Source: Cladobotryum mycophilum (lineage: Eukaryota > Ascomycota > Sordariomycetes > Hypocreales > Hypocreaceae). Taken from it: a stretch of 64,000 nucleotides of DNA. The DNA is taken from contig CM071590.1 of the NCBI GenBank assembly GCA_036429605.1, forward strand, positions 1,302,001-1,366,000, in the 5' to 3' direction. Below are positions 12,184 to 23,058 of the stretch, one piece after another. Position numbers and translations under genes: made by a program. Position 1 is the first letter of the stretch. Each line of letters opens with the position of its first letter. The notes beneath the pieces are model-generated. The model was not told the origin of the DNA. It ran no database searches and saw only the letters and a program-made list of their open reading frames with translations.

Positions 12184-13032
12184 TCATCGTATGAATGGCA
12201 TCATGGTGCCAACTCGTTTTCTATAATTCAAATAATCCTCCTGGAAGAATTCCACCAGCTTCTCCTCCTCAATCTGAATCCTCTCCCTGAAAAACATCCA
12301 CAACACGGCCGCGTAGCCCACGAAGCAGATGGCGTTCCCCAGCACGAGCTGCGTGCCCAGCCCCCAATAGAAAAACGCAGTGTAGCTTGGGTGGCGCATG
12401 ACCCCGTAGATGCCCGTTGTGACGAGCGTGTGGGACTCTACCTTCTTGGTCTGGATGTGGTGGTTGAAGCTCGCCCCCGCGTGAAGCATGGCGGCGGAGC
12501 GGACGACCTGGCCCGCGACGGTGAAGACTATGCCGAGGGCGAGGAGAAAGGGGCCGAGGCGGAAGGGGGTCCAGGCCCGGTCCGGGAAGAAGACGCTGAC
12601 GATGAGGCACTCCAGGAAGGCGGCGGAGTGGGCGATGGCGTAGGAGGGCCAGTTGGCCGTGAGGAGGTAGCTGTCTATGCAGGCCACGGTGGGGTTGCCT
12701 TCGGCGGTGGTCCAGAATTCCAGGAAGTGGAAGACGGACAGGGAGGAGAGGAAGAAGGGGACACGCCACGCGGGGCTATCCGTGAAGAGGAGGAGCGCCC
12801 CCGCGGCGATGAGGCTCGTTGCGAGGCAGATGCCCATGAAGAAGGCTCGCAGGGCGATGCCCGAGAGGGACTTTGGTTGGCCCGGGTAGAAGGGTTTCAT
12901 GATGGCTTCCCTGGCGACTATGTTGCGGGCCTCGTAGTTGCGACTGGGGTCGGAGAGCCATGGCGGGAGATTATCGTGGTCATGTTGAAGGTCAAAACGG
13001 TGGTCTTCTGCCGTCGAAGCCGAAGGGTCCAT
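12184..13032 (-). CDS. STE14: Protein-S-isoprenylcysteine O-methyltransferase (Ste14/ICMT)
   Basis: 282 residues, no intron, start ATG at 13032 (MDPSAS). The open frame extends further upstream, but that part is low-complexity and UTR-like. Multiple membrane spans. The ICMT C-terminal block is complete: HTLVTTGIYGVMRHPSYTAF (His and Arg-His-Pro for S-adenosylmethionine binding) and EEEKLVEFFQEDYLNYRKRV. The enzyme carboxyl-methylates farnesylated CaaX proteins such as Ras, Rho GTPases and a-factor-type pheromone in the ER. It is convergent with DGAT1 (251 bp gap). The gene is GC-rich with C/G-ending codons, which creates a ~300-residue antisense open frame. Confidence 0.95.
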   Translation of the reverse strand: MDPSASTAEDHRFDLQHDHDNLPPWLSDPSRNYEARNIVAREAIMKPFYPGQPKSLSGIALRAFFMGICLATSLIAAGALLLFTDSPAWRVPFFLSSLSVFHFLEFWTTAEGNPTVACIDSYLLTANWPSYAIAHSAAFLECLIVSVFFPDRAWTPFRLGPFLLALGIVFTVAGQVVRSAAMLHAGASFNHHIQTKKVESHTLVTTGIYGVMRHPSYTAFFYWGLGTQLVLGNAICFVGYAAVLWMFFRERIQIEEEKLVEFFQEDYLNYRKRVGTMMPFIR

Positions 13033-14655
13033 GATGAATGAAGCTCTTTCTGTTTTTTGGGAGGGGAGTATTAAAATAAATAAAATAATGTATCTAGTAA
13101 AAGAATTCCGTCTTCTTGAGAAAATGAAAAAAGAAGAAGAAGAAAGAAAGAAAGAAATTGGGAATAAGTTTGTTAATGAGGGTGAGCGTTTAAGATATGT
13201 GTCACGGCTGTCATTGTTCGTTCTTTGCCGCACTTTTTTGCTTAGGGCTGAAAAAGCGATGTGGTGGTTTGCCAGTTGGGTGGTGGTGGTAGTTTAAAAG
13301 ACACTTGGCGATGGGATGTGGCTAGTCGGATCTTTGACGATGGAAAACGACAAAAAGAGGTTTATGTTATTTTGTCACTTCCTGCGCGAACAAAAAAGCC
13401 TCATGGGTTGATTGTTCGATGTAGAACAATACGAAAGTGTGTGGTTTTAGCAAAAGAGCTGTGACCTCCAGCTTCGTTTATGGTGGTGGTCTCATGTTCC
13501 CACTCAGGAGAGAGTGTGTGTTGTGTGTGTGAGGTTGCATGCTCTGTCATCAGAAAGCCAGAGGCCCCTGAGAGTACTGGCAGCTGGAGCTGAGCTGAGC
13601 CACAATGGGGGTTGAGCCACATGAGCCGATATATGGATGCTACCCTAGCACTTGTGAACATTACGGATTCATGCCTACAGTTATCTTAGATTGATAGGAT
13701 CATGTCGTTAAATATCTTTGATTAAATGTATTTAGTGTATATACTCATATATATATCTAGATATATATCTCTATTATCTTCTAGGAGGTTTTTTCTGAAA
13801 TAATGAACATCTTGCTGAAAGATATGGATTGCGAAAACGAGTGTCTGCTTTCGTTGCCCCTGAGCCCCCTTACCACACCCTGACAACCGACCTTCTCGCC
13901 CCCCAAAATAAAACAATCTGAATTGAAACAGACATATCTAGAGTATTGTGCATTAAACGCTTATGATTTCTATAGTAAAAAGTGGACCCGCAGGGACAAG
14001 AATTATCATGCAATAGATGCTGGTCTAGACAATTGGATGAGTCTCTGTCTTACATGCAGGTTCCACCTAGCTTCCTGGTGTGAATCATCTTGAAGGTTAT
14101 TATTAGTTAACAATAAGTCTATTTGCAGTTCTTCTTTTGCATCCTGCATTTTAGAATATTCCTAGATTATGCTGGTTCCGTTGAAAGAACCAATGTGGTC
14201 ATTATTCATGCCATATATCTGCGTATATCTCATGAGAGTATCCAGGCCTCTATGCCATCAAACGCCAAGTCACCGTCAGAGCACCAAGGCAATGAAATCA
14301 TGATTGTAACCGTAAACATTGATACCCATGTAATCCTGTATTGAGTTCTTGCCAAGTTAGCGACTTTGATTAGGAAGAAGACGGGCACCTAGCATTAATA
14401 CTCACACCCATCAAGACCCTGTGATTATAATTATTAATGTATAAGAAAGGTGTGTCCCATCCATTCTCATTTTTAGTCAAGCTGCACAATGCGCTCTTGT
14501 TGAGTACTCCTGGATTGTCGAACAATTGCGATGCAGTTGCTGATCGATTTGTCCATATCCGGGACTTGATGCCGAATATCGCAAGTAGCGAAGCGCCAAT
14601 GGGTCAATCTTGGTGATTTTTTTACTTGAATCACCATCGAATTTCTCTGGTCCTT
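13033..14655. other. Gene-free region
   Basis: 1.6 kb with the STE14 promoter at its left end. An AT palindromic stretch (TATATATCTAGATATATATC) lies at about 13748-13769. No coding sequence recognised. Confidence 0.4.
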
Positions 14656-15174
14656 TTAGAGCCCTCCTTGGATAGAGAAGGATGATATAACGAGAATGAG
14701 GACGCTGATAAAGCCCCACGTGCATGGAATCCATGTGTTCATCTCGTAGTATCCAGCCCTATAGACAGCTCCAAGTCTGTAATCGAGTTTAGTTCATCTT
14801 CGCCATGACATTGGGCACAATGCGACCGACATTAAACCAACAACAGTTCCGGAGATGACGGCTTCAACCCCCGCGACACCAAGATAAACTATAGCTATCA
14901 TCCATGCATACTTCCATGACGACTTCTTCCACCCATGCATAAAATACGCAATGAGCACGGCGGCAAGGTGGAAGAGCGCGTAGACGACCAACGTCCACAG
15001 AACGGTAAAGCGCCAGACATCGGATATGTAGTAGAGGGTGTATTTCTTCTCGGCTGTGGGATCGAAGAGTTTCTTGACGTTGAGGGACGGGAACCGTGGG
15101 GCTACATAGTCGGGGGAGGGTTTCTGGCCATCTGGGATAGAATCTGTCAGTGCGCTACTCTTGCGCAGGAATAT
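14656..15174 (-). CDS. TMEM170-like integral membrane protein (first exon unresolved)
   Basis: Last exon 14656-14776 and preceding exon from 14831 upward, joined by a 54-nt intron (donor GTCGGT, acceptor TTACAG). The product reads KPSPDYVAPRFPSL, then KYTLYYISDVWRFTVLWTLVVYALFH, two further hydrophobic spans and NTWIPCTWGF...SSFSIQGGL at the end. This is the three-span TMEM170 family pattern, linked in animals to ER and nuclear-envelope shape. The reading frame is open only as far as a stop near 15175 and has no ATG, so a short first exon must lie upstream in the region shared with PEX8. I could not fix its splice sites. Confidence 0.75.
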
Positions 15175-15518
15175 TTAGATGGTCTTGAAGGGGCAATTAC
15201 CTCTCTATGCTTCTCCCCTTTTTGCTTTGTTGGGTGTTTCTTTCAAGCCTTGGTGTTTCGCGCAATTGAAGGTCGATGATAAGATACGGAGTACAATGAC
15301 AATGACCACTGATTACAGAAAGTTTTAGTGGAGATCCAGGGGCACAGCGGACCTCCTGCACTGTTGCGTGGGACGTCATTCTAGTGCCTCGGTAAAAGCT
15401 CGTGCGACCCAAGCAACGCGACCGGCTCGGCCTGGGGCTTCAAACAGACTTGACGTTGGCATCTTCAACATTCCACCGGCACCAACACATCGTCCATGGT
15501 CTCGCCAATCAATTCACC

Positions 15519-17576
15519 ATGCCTGCTGATCAACTCCTGAATACTGTGTTGCAGTATTACCAAGACGTTCACGATGCCGCCAAAACAGATCAGATAATCG
15601 GCACCACTGCCCATTTGCTTACCCAGCTCTCCAACCCTCTAAACCTTGGCGTTCTCACATCCCAGCTCCTGACAGCGCCGGCGATATGGCAGCAGCACGA
15701 TGGCCTTCGAACTGCGATCCGAATCATCAGCATCTACAACACAGCGGCGACACGCATCCGCGAACACGAGATTGAAAGCGCAAAGCCAAAGGGCCAGCCG
15801 AAGGAGGGAAGTGGTCTTAGCTGCGAAGTCTGGACTCGGGCGGTCGTCAAGGGGGCGGATGAATATTCAAAGAGATGGCAACATCTTCTGGTCCTGACGG
15901 GTGTGCTGTTGGGGATGGAGGGTAATGACAGACACTCTCTGTCCAATAGCCTCCGAGGTACGCTGGAGCATGCCGTTGTGATGGCAGCGAATATGGCGCT
16001 GGAGACTCACGAGGAGGACGGGCCGCTTGCCGGCGCATCGATTGTCATGACTCTCAACTATGCATTCCCGCTGCTCTCCGATTTCCATAAAGCGCAAGTC
16101 AATTGCAATGCGCTGTTGCCACTTACGATCTGGGCTATAACCGGACCCGAAGGCTTCGCCGAGGGCCAATTTCTGCATGCCATCAACCAGAATATTACCG
16201 AGCAGCACAACGTCTATTCCTGGGACGCACAATCGCCGTCATTCAAGTTGCTGCAAGAGATGGAGAAACAGCCATTAATGGGAAATATGGGCCCTCTCTC
16301 CAAGTTGGCGGCATACGCAGCGCAAAATGCAACCATCACTAGAGTAGTCATGGAAGCCCAAGATGTACTGCTGTTTTTTACACGCAAACTCTTGGAAGCC
16401 TGGCAAAGCAACAGGTTCAGCGACATTGATCCAGCATTTGAGGAGCATAAGCTCAGCCCCGAGACAATGAAGACGACATATGCTGCCTTGTGGCAAGTAT
16501 TGCGAAAGCTGATGTTTGCGGTCGTGGCTGCTATGCAGGCCATTGTTTCGCGCAGCCTCTTGGATCCGCACATGTTAAATCTTGCTGTTGCTTCGGGAAT
16601 CGCTGTGAAATCATTGCACATCCTCCGAAATATCTACTTCGTCTCCTCGCGGAACGGCAACAGTGCTTTCCAGGTATACACTTTTGCGTACCTGACCTCG
16701 ATCGATGTGCTTGGACGCCATCCATTTGCAGCTGAAGTGTTTTTGAAGGAGAGCCAACCACTTGACAATGTTCCTGCGACGCATATATCAAGGATCCTGG
16801 ACTTGTTTTACCTAAGTGTTGCTGAGCATCTGCCGCTTGTGCTGTCGACTGATGCTTGCGATGCGCTCATTATCAAACCCGCCACGAATTATCTGTCTCA
16901 CACTGGCACAATGACCCCCTTCATGGTGGAGCTCTTTGAGTCTTCACACAGCTCCATCTTAGCAGTCCTCTCATGTCCGCAACACAGCCCTCTCACCATC
17001 AAGATCACACCATTCTACATCGTCAAACTCATAGACTCCTTCCCGGACCGAATTTCTCCACGTCAGTTCCGCTTGGCTTTCAAGACGGTCATGCAGATTG
17101 TATCACCGCCTTTCCCGATTGCTGACATGGAGCCACACATGTCGGAAACACTGCTCGAGATGCTGCTGGGCACTATTTCAACCGCTGCCAGGGAGCCTCT
17201 ACCAGCTGCTCCAGAGGTCACGTCCTTGGACAATCCAACCGAGCAGGTACCCGAGCCATTTTCAGAACAGAGCGCCTTGACGATGGCGCTGGTTGACGCA
17301 CTGCCATACCTACCTCTTCCCCTCGTTGAGGAGTGGCTCACTATCACTGCCCAGACACTCAATAACATTACAGACCAGAGACTGAGAGCTCCCGTGAAGC
17401 AGCGCTTCTGGGATATTCTCGTCAACGGCGAGATGGACGTGGAACGAGCGGCGATAGGAGTCGCATGGTGGGGGACCCAAGGCGGACGAGAGCTCGTCCT
17501 ATTTGGAGGAAAACATGACCCAGCAATGATGAGTGGCGCCCTTGTCAGTGATGAAAGAATCAGCAGCAGACTATAA
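15519..17576 (+). CDS. PEX8: Peroxin 8 (intraperoxisomal importomer component)
   Basis: 685 residues, no intron. The start MPADQLLNTVLQYYQD at 15519 is the first ATG; the frame is open upstream but lacks an ATG. Largely α-helical and soluble, with no membrane span. The N-terminal block LLTQLSNPLNLGVLTSQLLTAPAIWQ is typical of fungal Pex8. The C-terminus is SRL, a type 1 peroxisomal targeting tripeptide, which Pex8 characteristically carries. Known role: on the matrix side it bridges the docking and RING complexes and helps release cargo from Pex5. It is divergent from the TMEM170-like gene with under 350 bp between them. Confidence 0.87.
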   Translation: MPADQLLNTVLQYYQDVHDAAKTDQIIGTTAHLLTQLSNPLNLGVLTSQLLTAPAIWQQHDGLRTAIRIISIYNTAATRIREHEIESAKPKGQPKEGSGLSCEVWTRAVVKGADEYSKRWQHLLVLTGVLLGMEGNDRHSLSNSLRGTLEHAVVMAANMALETHEEDGPLAGASIVMTLNYAFPLLSDFHKAQVNCNALLPLTIWAITGPEGFAEGQFLHAINQNITEQHNVYSWDAQSPSFKLLQEMEKQPLMGNMGPLSKLAAYAAQNATITRVVMEAQDVLLFFTRKLLEAWQSNRFSDIDPAFEEHKLSPETMKTTYAALWQVLRKLMFAVVAAMQAIVSRSLLDPHMLNLAVASGIAVKSLHILRNIYFVSSRNGNSAFQVYTFAYLTSIDVLGRHPFAAEVFLKESQPLDNVPATHISRILDLFYLSVAEHLPLVLSTDACDALIIKPATNYLSHTGTMTPFMVELFESSHSSILAVLSCPQHSPLTIKITPFYIVKLIDSFPDRISPRQFRLAFKTVMQIVSPPFPIADMEPHMSETLLEMLLGTISTAAREPLPAAPEVTSLDNPTEQVPEPFSEQSALTMALVDALPYLPLPLVEEWLTITAQTLNNITDQRLRAPVKQRFWDILVNGEMDVERAAIGVAWWGTQGGRELVLFGGKHDPAMMSGALVSDERISSRL

Positions 17577-17971
17577 GGGGGACACACGCGCCTGTCTTTC
17601 TTTCTTTCTGCAAAAAGAAATGTGTGTTGCTTTCAGTCAGTCAAACCTCCCCTGTGACGCACGGTTTGCCAAACTTAGAACAGCACACAACCACGGCAAA
17701 CAAAAAGTCTTCCCTTTATTTTTACTACCCTTTGACGCAAAACGACACAATCCATGTACAACCATCATATTCCACAAAAACATTCTGGCTCTGAAATGCT
17801 GTCCCTCTTTTATGTATTTAGATTAGCAAGACCCCCTCCCTCCCCGGAGAGCATTTTATTTTGGATCAGAATTTTCATGTCACATAGCCAAATAGCATAT
17901 CAGCCTTTCATTTTTACGAATTCATTCTATTATTAACCTAGTAGAAGAAAATCTGGGTATCATCATCCTCC

Positions 17972-19102
17972 ATGTACCGCGACCTGCTCGCCCCCTTTGG
18001 GCTATGCGCCTTACTTTTGCCATCGGTAGCTGGCCGACTTCCTAGCGAGGGATATGTTGGACGATCTATCCATCGGCCTGCCTTTGGGCCTTGGCCCATA
18101 CCGGCGAACAATACATTCCACATCACAATCGACTCTGTAGGCAACGCCCTTCTCAACATTGCGGTCAAGGCTACAGCCTATACGACAGTCACGTTTACAA
18201 AGAGCACGACAGTTACTGCCACAGAGAGCCTCACAGTTACAGTCACAGAAAGCACCACAGTCCAAAGTACAAGGGGCGCCACATCTATAGCCACAGATAG
18301 CAGGGCATCCATGACCACGATCCATACTACTACTCAGGGGACAGTTCAGACACAATCCGCCCCTGTCATCAGCACTTCGATGACCAAAGAAGCGAATGCG
18401 TCGAATCCCTCCCTTTGTGTCGATGATAAATGCTACCCGAAATTGCCATCGACGGTCACGAGCGTGCCATTTGGACCCGGAAGTACCGACCCTGCGGGCC
18501 AACTACCAACTCATAAGCCACCAACCATGCTGTTCAACTTCACCGAGAAGTGTGATTCAGTGTCTGAGCTGGCGGAGGACTGTCGCATCACCTTAAACTG
18601 CGATACATCCATGGGGTTATATCCTACCTGTGAAGACAGCGAATGCAAATGCCTGGCCAAGCCGTGCCTCAGAGCCTCAACCTGTTTCCCGTTCAACCAA
18701 TGCCGGACCGATTTTGAGGAGCACTTTTGCACGCGAGAGATGGAGTCTGATACAAGCACAAATCCGTTAGGACTCTGTGGTTGTAGACCACGAATAACGG
18801 ATTGTCTGCTCAAGGGGACCAATCCACATTACTATTGCGGTGCGGATTTCAACTGTACGGAGCCTTATTTCTCGCTGTACCCAGAGTTTCCACAATGCAA
18901 CACGGGGGATCCCAAGTATCCAAAGGGCAGATGCCAATGCGGACAAGTCAACTGCCCCAAGTCGGGTACCGATCGGGATTTTGAGGTCTGTAAAGACCTG
19001 ATCAATTGCGAGACGAGTGGATTGGGACGTCGATCGTACTGTAATGTCAAGTATGGCAACGAAAGTACGGGGAGGCAGGATGGATACTGTACTTGCGTGT
19101 GA
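17972..19102 (+). CDS. Secreted cysteine-rich protein, unrecognised
   Basis: 376 residues, no intron, ATG at 17972. Begins with a signal peptide (MYRDLLAPFGLCALLLPSVAG). Residues ~65-130 are a Thr/Val/Ser-rich β-type tract (TTVTFTKSTTVTATES and similar) likely to be O-glycosylated. The C-terminal ~220 residues contain about 26 cysteines in short CxC and CxxxxC spacings (ECKCLAKPC, GRCQCGQVNC, GYCTCV), suggesting a disulphide-knotted extracellular module. N-glycosylation sequons are present (NFT, NCT). No GPI-type C-terminus. Could be a cell-wall protein or effector-like; no known domain recognised. Confidence 0.82.
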   Translation: MYRDLLAPFGLCALLLPSVAGRLPSEGYVGRSIHRPAFGPWPIPANNTFHITIDSVGNALLNIAVKATAYTTVTFTKSTTVTATESLTVTVTESTTVQSTRGATSIATDSRASMTTIHTTTQGTVQTQSAPVISTSMTKEANASNPSLCVDDKCYPKLPSTVTSVPFGPGSTDPAGQLPTHKPPTMLFNFTEKCDSVSELAEDCRITLNCDTSMGLYPTCEDSECKCLAKPCLRASTCFPFNQCRTDFEEHFCTREMESDTSTNPLGLCGCRPRITDCLLKGTNPHYYCGADFNCTEPYFSLYPEFPQCNTGDPKYPKGRCQCGQVNCPKSGTDRDFEVCKDLINCETSGLGRRSYCNVKYGNESTGRQDGYCTCV

Positions 19103-21909
19103 TTAGTCGAAATCTTGACTGCAAATGTGTTTTCATTCACAGTGAAGGAATCATCGTATTGCGCATGTAGTGTAACTGTAGTTCAGTCGTTCAGAATGAT
19201 ACTCCATATTGCCATTTGTATCTTCGTTCAAATCCTCAATCTGATGGTTAATAGTATGGGCCCCAAGAAAAAGCCGTCAAAGGGCCACGAAAAGCACTAA
19301 TTGTTAGAATAAAAGACATTAAGTTTATGCTGCATGGGATTAGCCATCAAGGTGACAGTGTTTAAGAGCCCGTGAAGTAAGGAGATAAACCCCACCCGTA
19401 TCCCTGAATAGACTGTCATGTTGCATGCTGCACGCTCCGAATTCTGTCTCAAAATTTGACCCCTCGATGAGTTGGCACGGTTTTCCAATCTTCGGGATGA
19501 TTGAGATAACGTCGTCGCCCACATTCCGTTGGTCGACAATCTGGCCACCCTGCATCTTTTGGCCTCGGTTACCTTCTGTTTGTACCGGCCTAAGTGCTAG
19601 AGGAAATTTCTTTAATGTCCCGCAAATACTTGAACTTGACCTCGATCGGGTTGGGGATTCGTGGGTCGCCGCTCGTGCGATTCGTTCGATTGCGGCGTGC
19701 ATGTCTGGGGCTTGTCATCGAAGCAGAAAGTGCTGGACTGTCGGGGAGTCGTCTGGATGAAAATCTCCCGGCAGCACGGTTTAAGACAGTATTTCTGTCC
19801 ATGTAGCACCGTGGACCGGCCCCATTGACAGCCAAGTTGCGCTCCTCTTATTGATATGTTCGGCATCCTCTAGTTAGCAATCCGAGATGGAGGATGGAGA
19901 ACACACCAACAAACAAGCCAAACTGGAAGCTACCTAGTAAACTTCCCTCAGAACGAAAGGCTGTCGCTGCCATGCCGAGATAATTCCCCCCATGATCCGA
20001 TATTTTCGTGGTGTTAAATTGATGATGTACTTGTGTTGATGTAGGAGTTGAGAAGGTATCTTCTTTGTTCCCCTGTGAATGATCTGGGATGTGATATTCC
20101 GAGGGAAGTGCAGGCAGCCGCTACGGCACGCACCTTCCGTGCCTCCAGTTTTCCATTTCATGATGGCAAGAGGAAATGGAGGAAGGAGTGGGAGGTACTC
20201 ATGGGTAGGGATCTCTGATTGTGCTGCGACTTGAACATCCATCCTATCTAGCCCCCTCACACTAATCATGGAACAACGACGACTCCGGCTCTTTCTTCCT
20301 TAACAACTTGACCTATACTGCAGGGGAATCGCATCATTTTCTGTGGTGTTGACACGATTGTCATCAACATGCAGATAACATACAGCCTCGGCAAAAAGAT
20401 GCATAAACAATGCAATCTCTGATTTGGTTCTTCGGACATCTACCCGATCACCATCAGATTATTATGAAGAGGCCTCTTTTTATGTCGTCAAATAATGTCA
20501 TGTCACGCCATGTTATGCTCAAAGGCTTCTGGGGTCCGAAAATCGACCCCTCTTCCTCTCACGACAGAGGTTGGTTTCACCAAGGAGCCGTCTAGGCTCC
20601 TCACTTGTTCTAAATCCATCACATCAAATGTCTCATCGTCCGTGGCAATACAAGCATGATGCTAGAGACACAGCATCACCAACCAAGCTTTGGCTACGCT
20701 CCATGTGGTCCCCAGTGCACAGCCACTACTGGCCAGCTGCAGGACAACGGCACCATAGCTCACCCAGAACAGCGTTGCTAGCGTCTTCCATCTGCAGCTA
20801 AACAAGCTCGCAAGATGCACCCATCACGCAGAATTGGAACGTTGATGAGTTTCCCCCATTTTGATGTTCAGGTATTCGGCAAACTGGATCAAGTATCAAG
20901 CCAACTTGAGATACTTGCCCATCAAATGGCCATACGTGGCCCAGCTTTGTATTAATACCGGAACATCTACCAATGCCTCTCTCGACTTCTACTTACTAGC
21001 ACTATCTAACACACTAGGAGCGCACTTGATGCCTCTTGACGCACCTTGTTTGACAAGCGATCGAGACGGCTCGACGGCCGCGTCTGATACTGTAGGTGAA
21101 GAGGGGTTATCCGTTGATTGAAACATACCCCGCTATCACACTTGAAGCTTTGTTCGCAGATGACGACGACTCCGTCGGTTCAGCGAGATCGAGACTAACG
21201 ACGCTGCACTGTCATTATCATTCGAGAATTTGCCAGCTGGGCCGGGGTTCCGAAAGGACATGGATCAAAAGCCTCGAATGGTTACAATGACCAACAAACC
21301 GAGACTCGGCTTATCCCAAAATGCATTCAGTAATTCTAATTGTCGTTACCGACGGATAGGATGGATGCCCCAAAAAGCACGCATGCGCAGGCGACGTCCT
21401 GCATCGATATTGGAGCAAAGCCTCATTGGAAAAGCTATTCCCGGCATGCTAAAGAGGCCGCCACTACGGAACCGCCGTTGTCGCGACGCGCTTCGGTAGT
21501 GGGGTTGGGGGGATCAGCGGGGTCTGGAGCGTCGAGAGGGTCTGGAGTGAGGGGCTATCAGCTGTGACAGGGTATGGCGATATTGGATGCATCCATTGTT
21601 CAACAAATCGGGGCCCCTGTCAATTCAGCTGGATCGGGGTCTTGTATGGGACAACGATATTCTTCGGAGTGGCTTGCGCTGCACTGCTGGCAGCTTTACG
21701 TACACCAGTTCAATAGAACCCATCAAGCTCGGCAGTCTCAACAAGCAACATGAACTGTAGACCAATGCCCCTCCAGACCAGGTATTAAAGTGCCTAGCAT
21801 CCCCCCATTTTACTTCAACTCAAACAAGCTCATCATCGCTCATCAATCAATTCGAATCATACATACAACTCTTTCTACACTTTAATATCTACCAAAGTAC
21901 ACCGTCACC
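19103..21909. other. Gene-free region
   Basis: 2.8 kb. Open frames here are short, overlap on both strands and lack recognisable motifs or splice support. No repeats longer than a few bases noticed. The right end holds the promoter and a pyrimidine/CA-rich 5' UTR of the repeat-protein gene. Confidence 0.45.
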
Positions 21910-23058
21910 ATGTCCTACCGCAACGACGACAACACCGATAGCGTAAGTTGAAGCCATATCTTCATCCCCACTGTTCATATTTGCATAGGCTAACATCACT
22001 GTTATATAGTACGGCGTAAGTGTTCCACAGTTGGCATTTTCATGGCAAAGATTCCCACATTGTGACCATGGTTGCTAACTTCAGTCCAGTCTGGCCGCGG
22101 CAACAACAATGATTCCTATGGCTCGTCTAACAACGACTCTTACGGATCATCTGGCAACACCGGTGGCTCCAACCGTCGCGGCAATAATGATGATTCCAAC
22201 GACTCGTATGGCACCTCCAATAAGACCGGCTATGGCTCCAGCAACCGGGATGACAACGACTCCTACGGCTCAAGCCGTAAGAACAACGATGACGATGACT
22301 CCTATGGTTCCTCCAAGAAGTCTGGCTATGGCTCTAGCAACCGAGATGACGATACTTCTTACGGTTCTTCCAACCAGAAGAAGGACTCGTACGGCTCCAA
22401 CGACAATGATAACGACAATTCGTATGGATCTTCAAACCAGAAGAAGGACTCGTACGGATCCTCCAACAATGATTCATACGGCTCCTCCAACCAGAAGAAG
22501 GACTCTTATGGTTCCAACGATAACGACAATTCCTATGGATCTTCAAACCAGAAGAAGGATTCATACGGTTCTTCCAATCAGAAGAAGGACTCATACGGTT
22601 CCAATGACAATGACAATGACACTTCCTACGGATCTTCAAACCAGAAGAAGGATTCATATGGTTCTTCCAACGACAACGATAATTCCTACGGATCTTCCAA
22701 CCAAAAGAAGGACTCGTATGGATCTTCAAACCAGAAGAGCTCCTATGGTGCATCCAACGACGATGGCGACTCCTATGGTTCCTCAAACCAGAAGAAGGAC
22801 TCTTACGGATCATCCAACAATGATTCGTCCAACACCGATTCCTACGGATCTTCTAACAAGAATGATTCCTATGGATCCTCCAACAAGAACGACTCCTATG
22901 GATCTTCCAACAAGGAGGAGGACTATGTTCAGCGTGGCGTGAAGGCCGCCGCGAGCAAGGCGGGTTACAACTTGGATGATAGCACCGCCAACAAGATTGG
23001 CGAGGGTCTCAAGGAGGGATTGTCCAAGTTTGGTGGCTTCGGTGGTAGCAGGAACTAA
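21910..23058 (+). CDS. DDR48-like SYGSSN-repeat stress protein with a 6-nt microexon
   Basis: Exons 21910-21942, 22010-22015 and 22090-23058, giving 335 residues. Exon 2 is only TACGGC (Tyr-Gly), flanked by two perfect GTAAGT introns of 67 and 74 nt, each with a CTAAC branch site; both joins are phase 0. The body is a low-complexity array of SYGSSN(Q/N)KKD and SYGSNDND units (residues ~20-285), closely resembling yeast DDR48 (DNA-damage and heat responsive). The final ~45 residues are ordered and amphipathic: VQRGVKAAASKAGYNLDDSTANKIGEGLKEGL. Extremely hydrophilic, probably disordered. Homology to DDR48 rests on the repeat, so shared ancestry is uncertain. Confidence 0.82.
22120..22915 (+). 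repeat. Coding tandem repeat, unit ~30 bp (SYGSSNQKKD)
   Basis: Degenerate tandem units encoding Ser-Tyr-Gly-Ser-Ser/Asn plus a charged spacer, around 25 copies. Synonymous codons differ between copies, so the amino-acid pattern rather than the DNA is conserved. Confidence 0.9.

Noticed and set aside
12112..13041. 309-codon plus-strand open frame opposite STE14
   Set aside because: Mirror of a GC-rich membrane protein gene; Gly/Glu-rich shadow with no family resemblance.
13745..13775. AT palindrome as a possible origin or TE end
   Set aside because: Simple TA/TAG repeat with no associated element.
22120..22915. CRISPR-like periodic repeats
   Set aside because: Periodic units are coding, with no unique spacers; this is eukaryotic DNA.
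22109..22942. 277-codon alternative frame in the repeat gene
   Set aside because: Shifted reading of the SYGSSN array; Thr/Pro/Arg shadow made by the DNA repeat.
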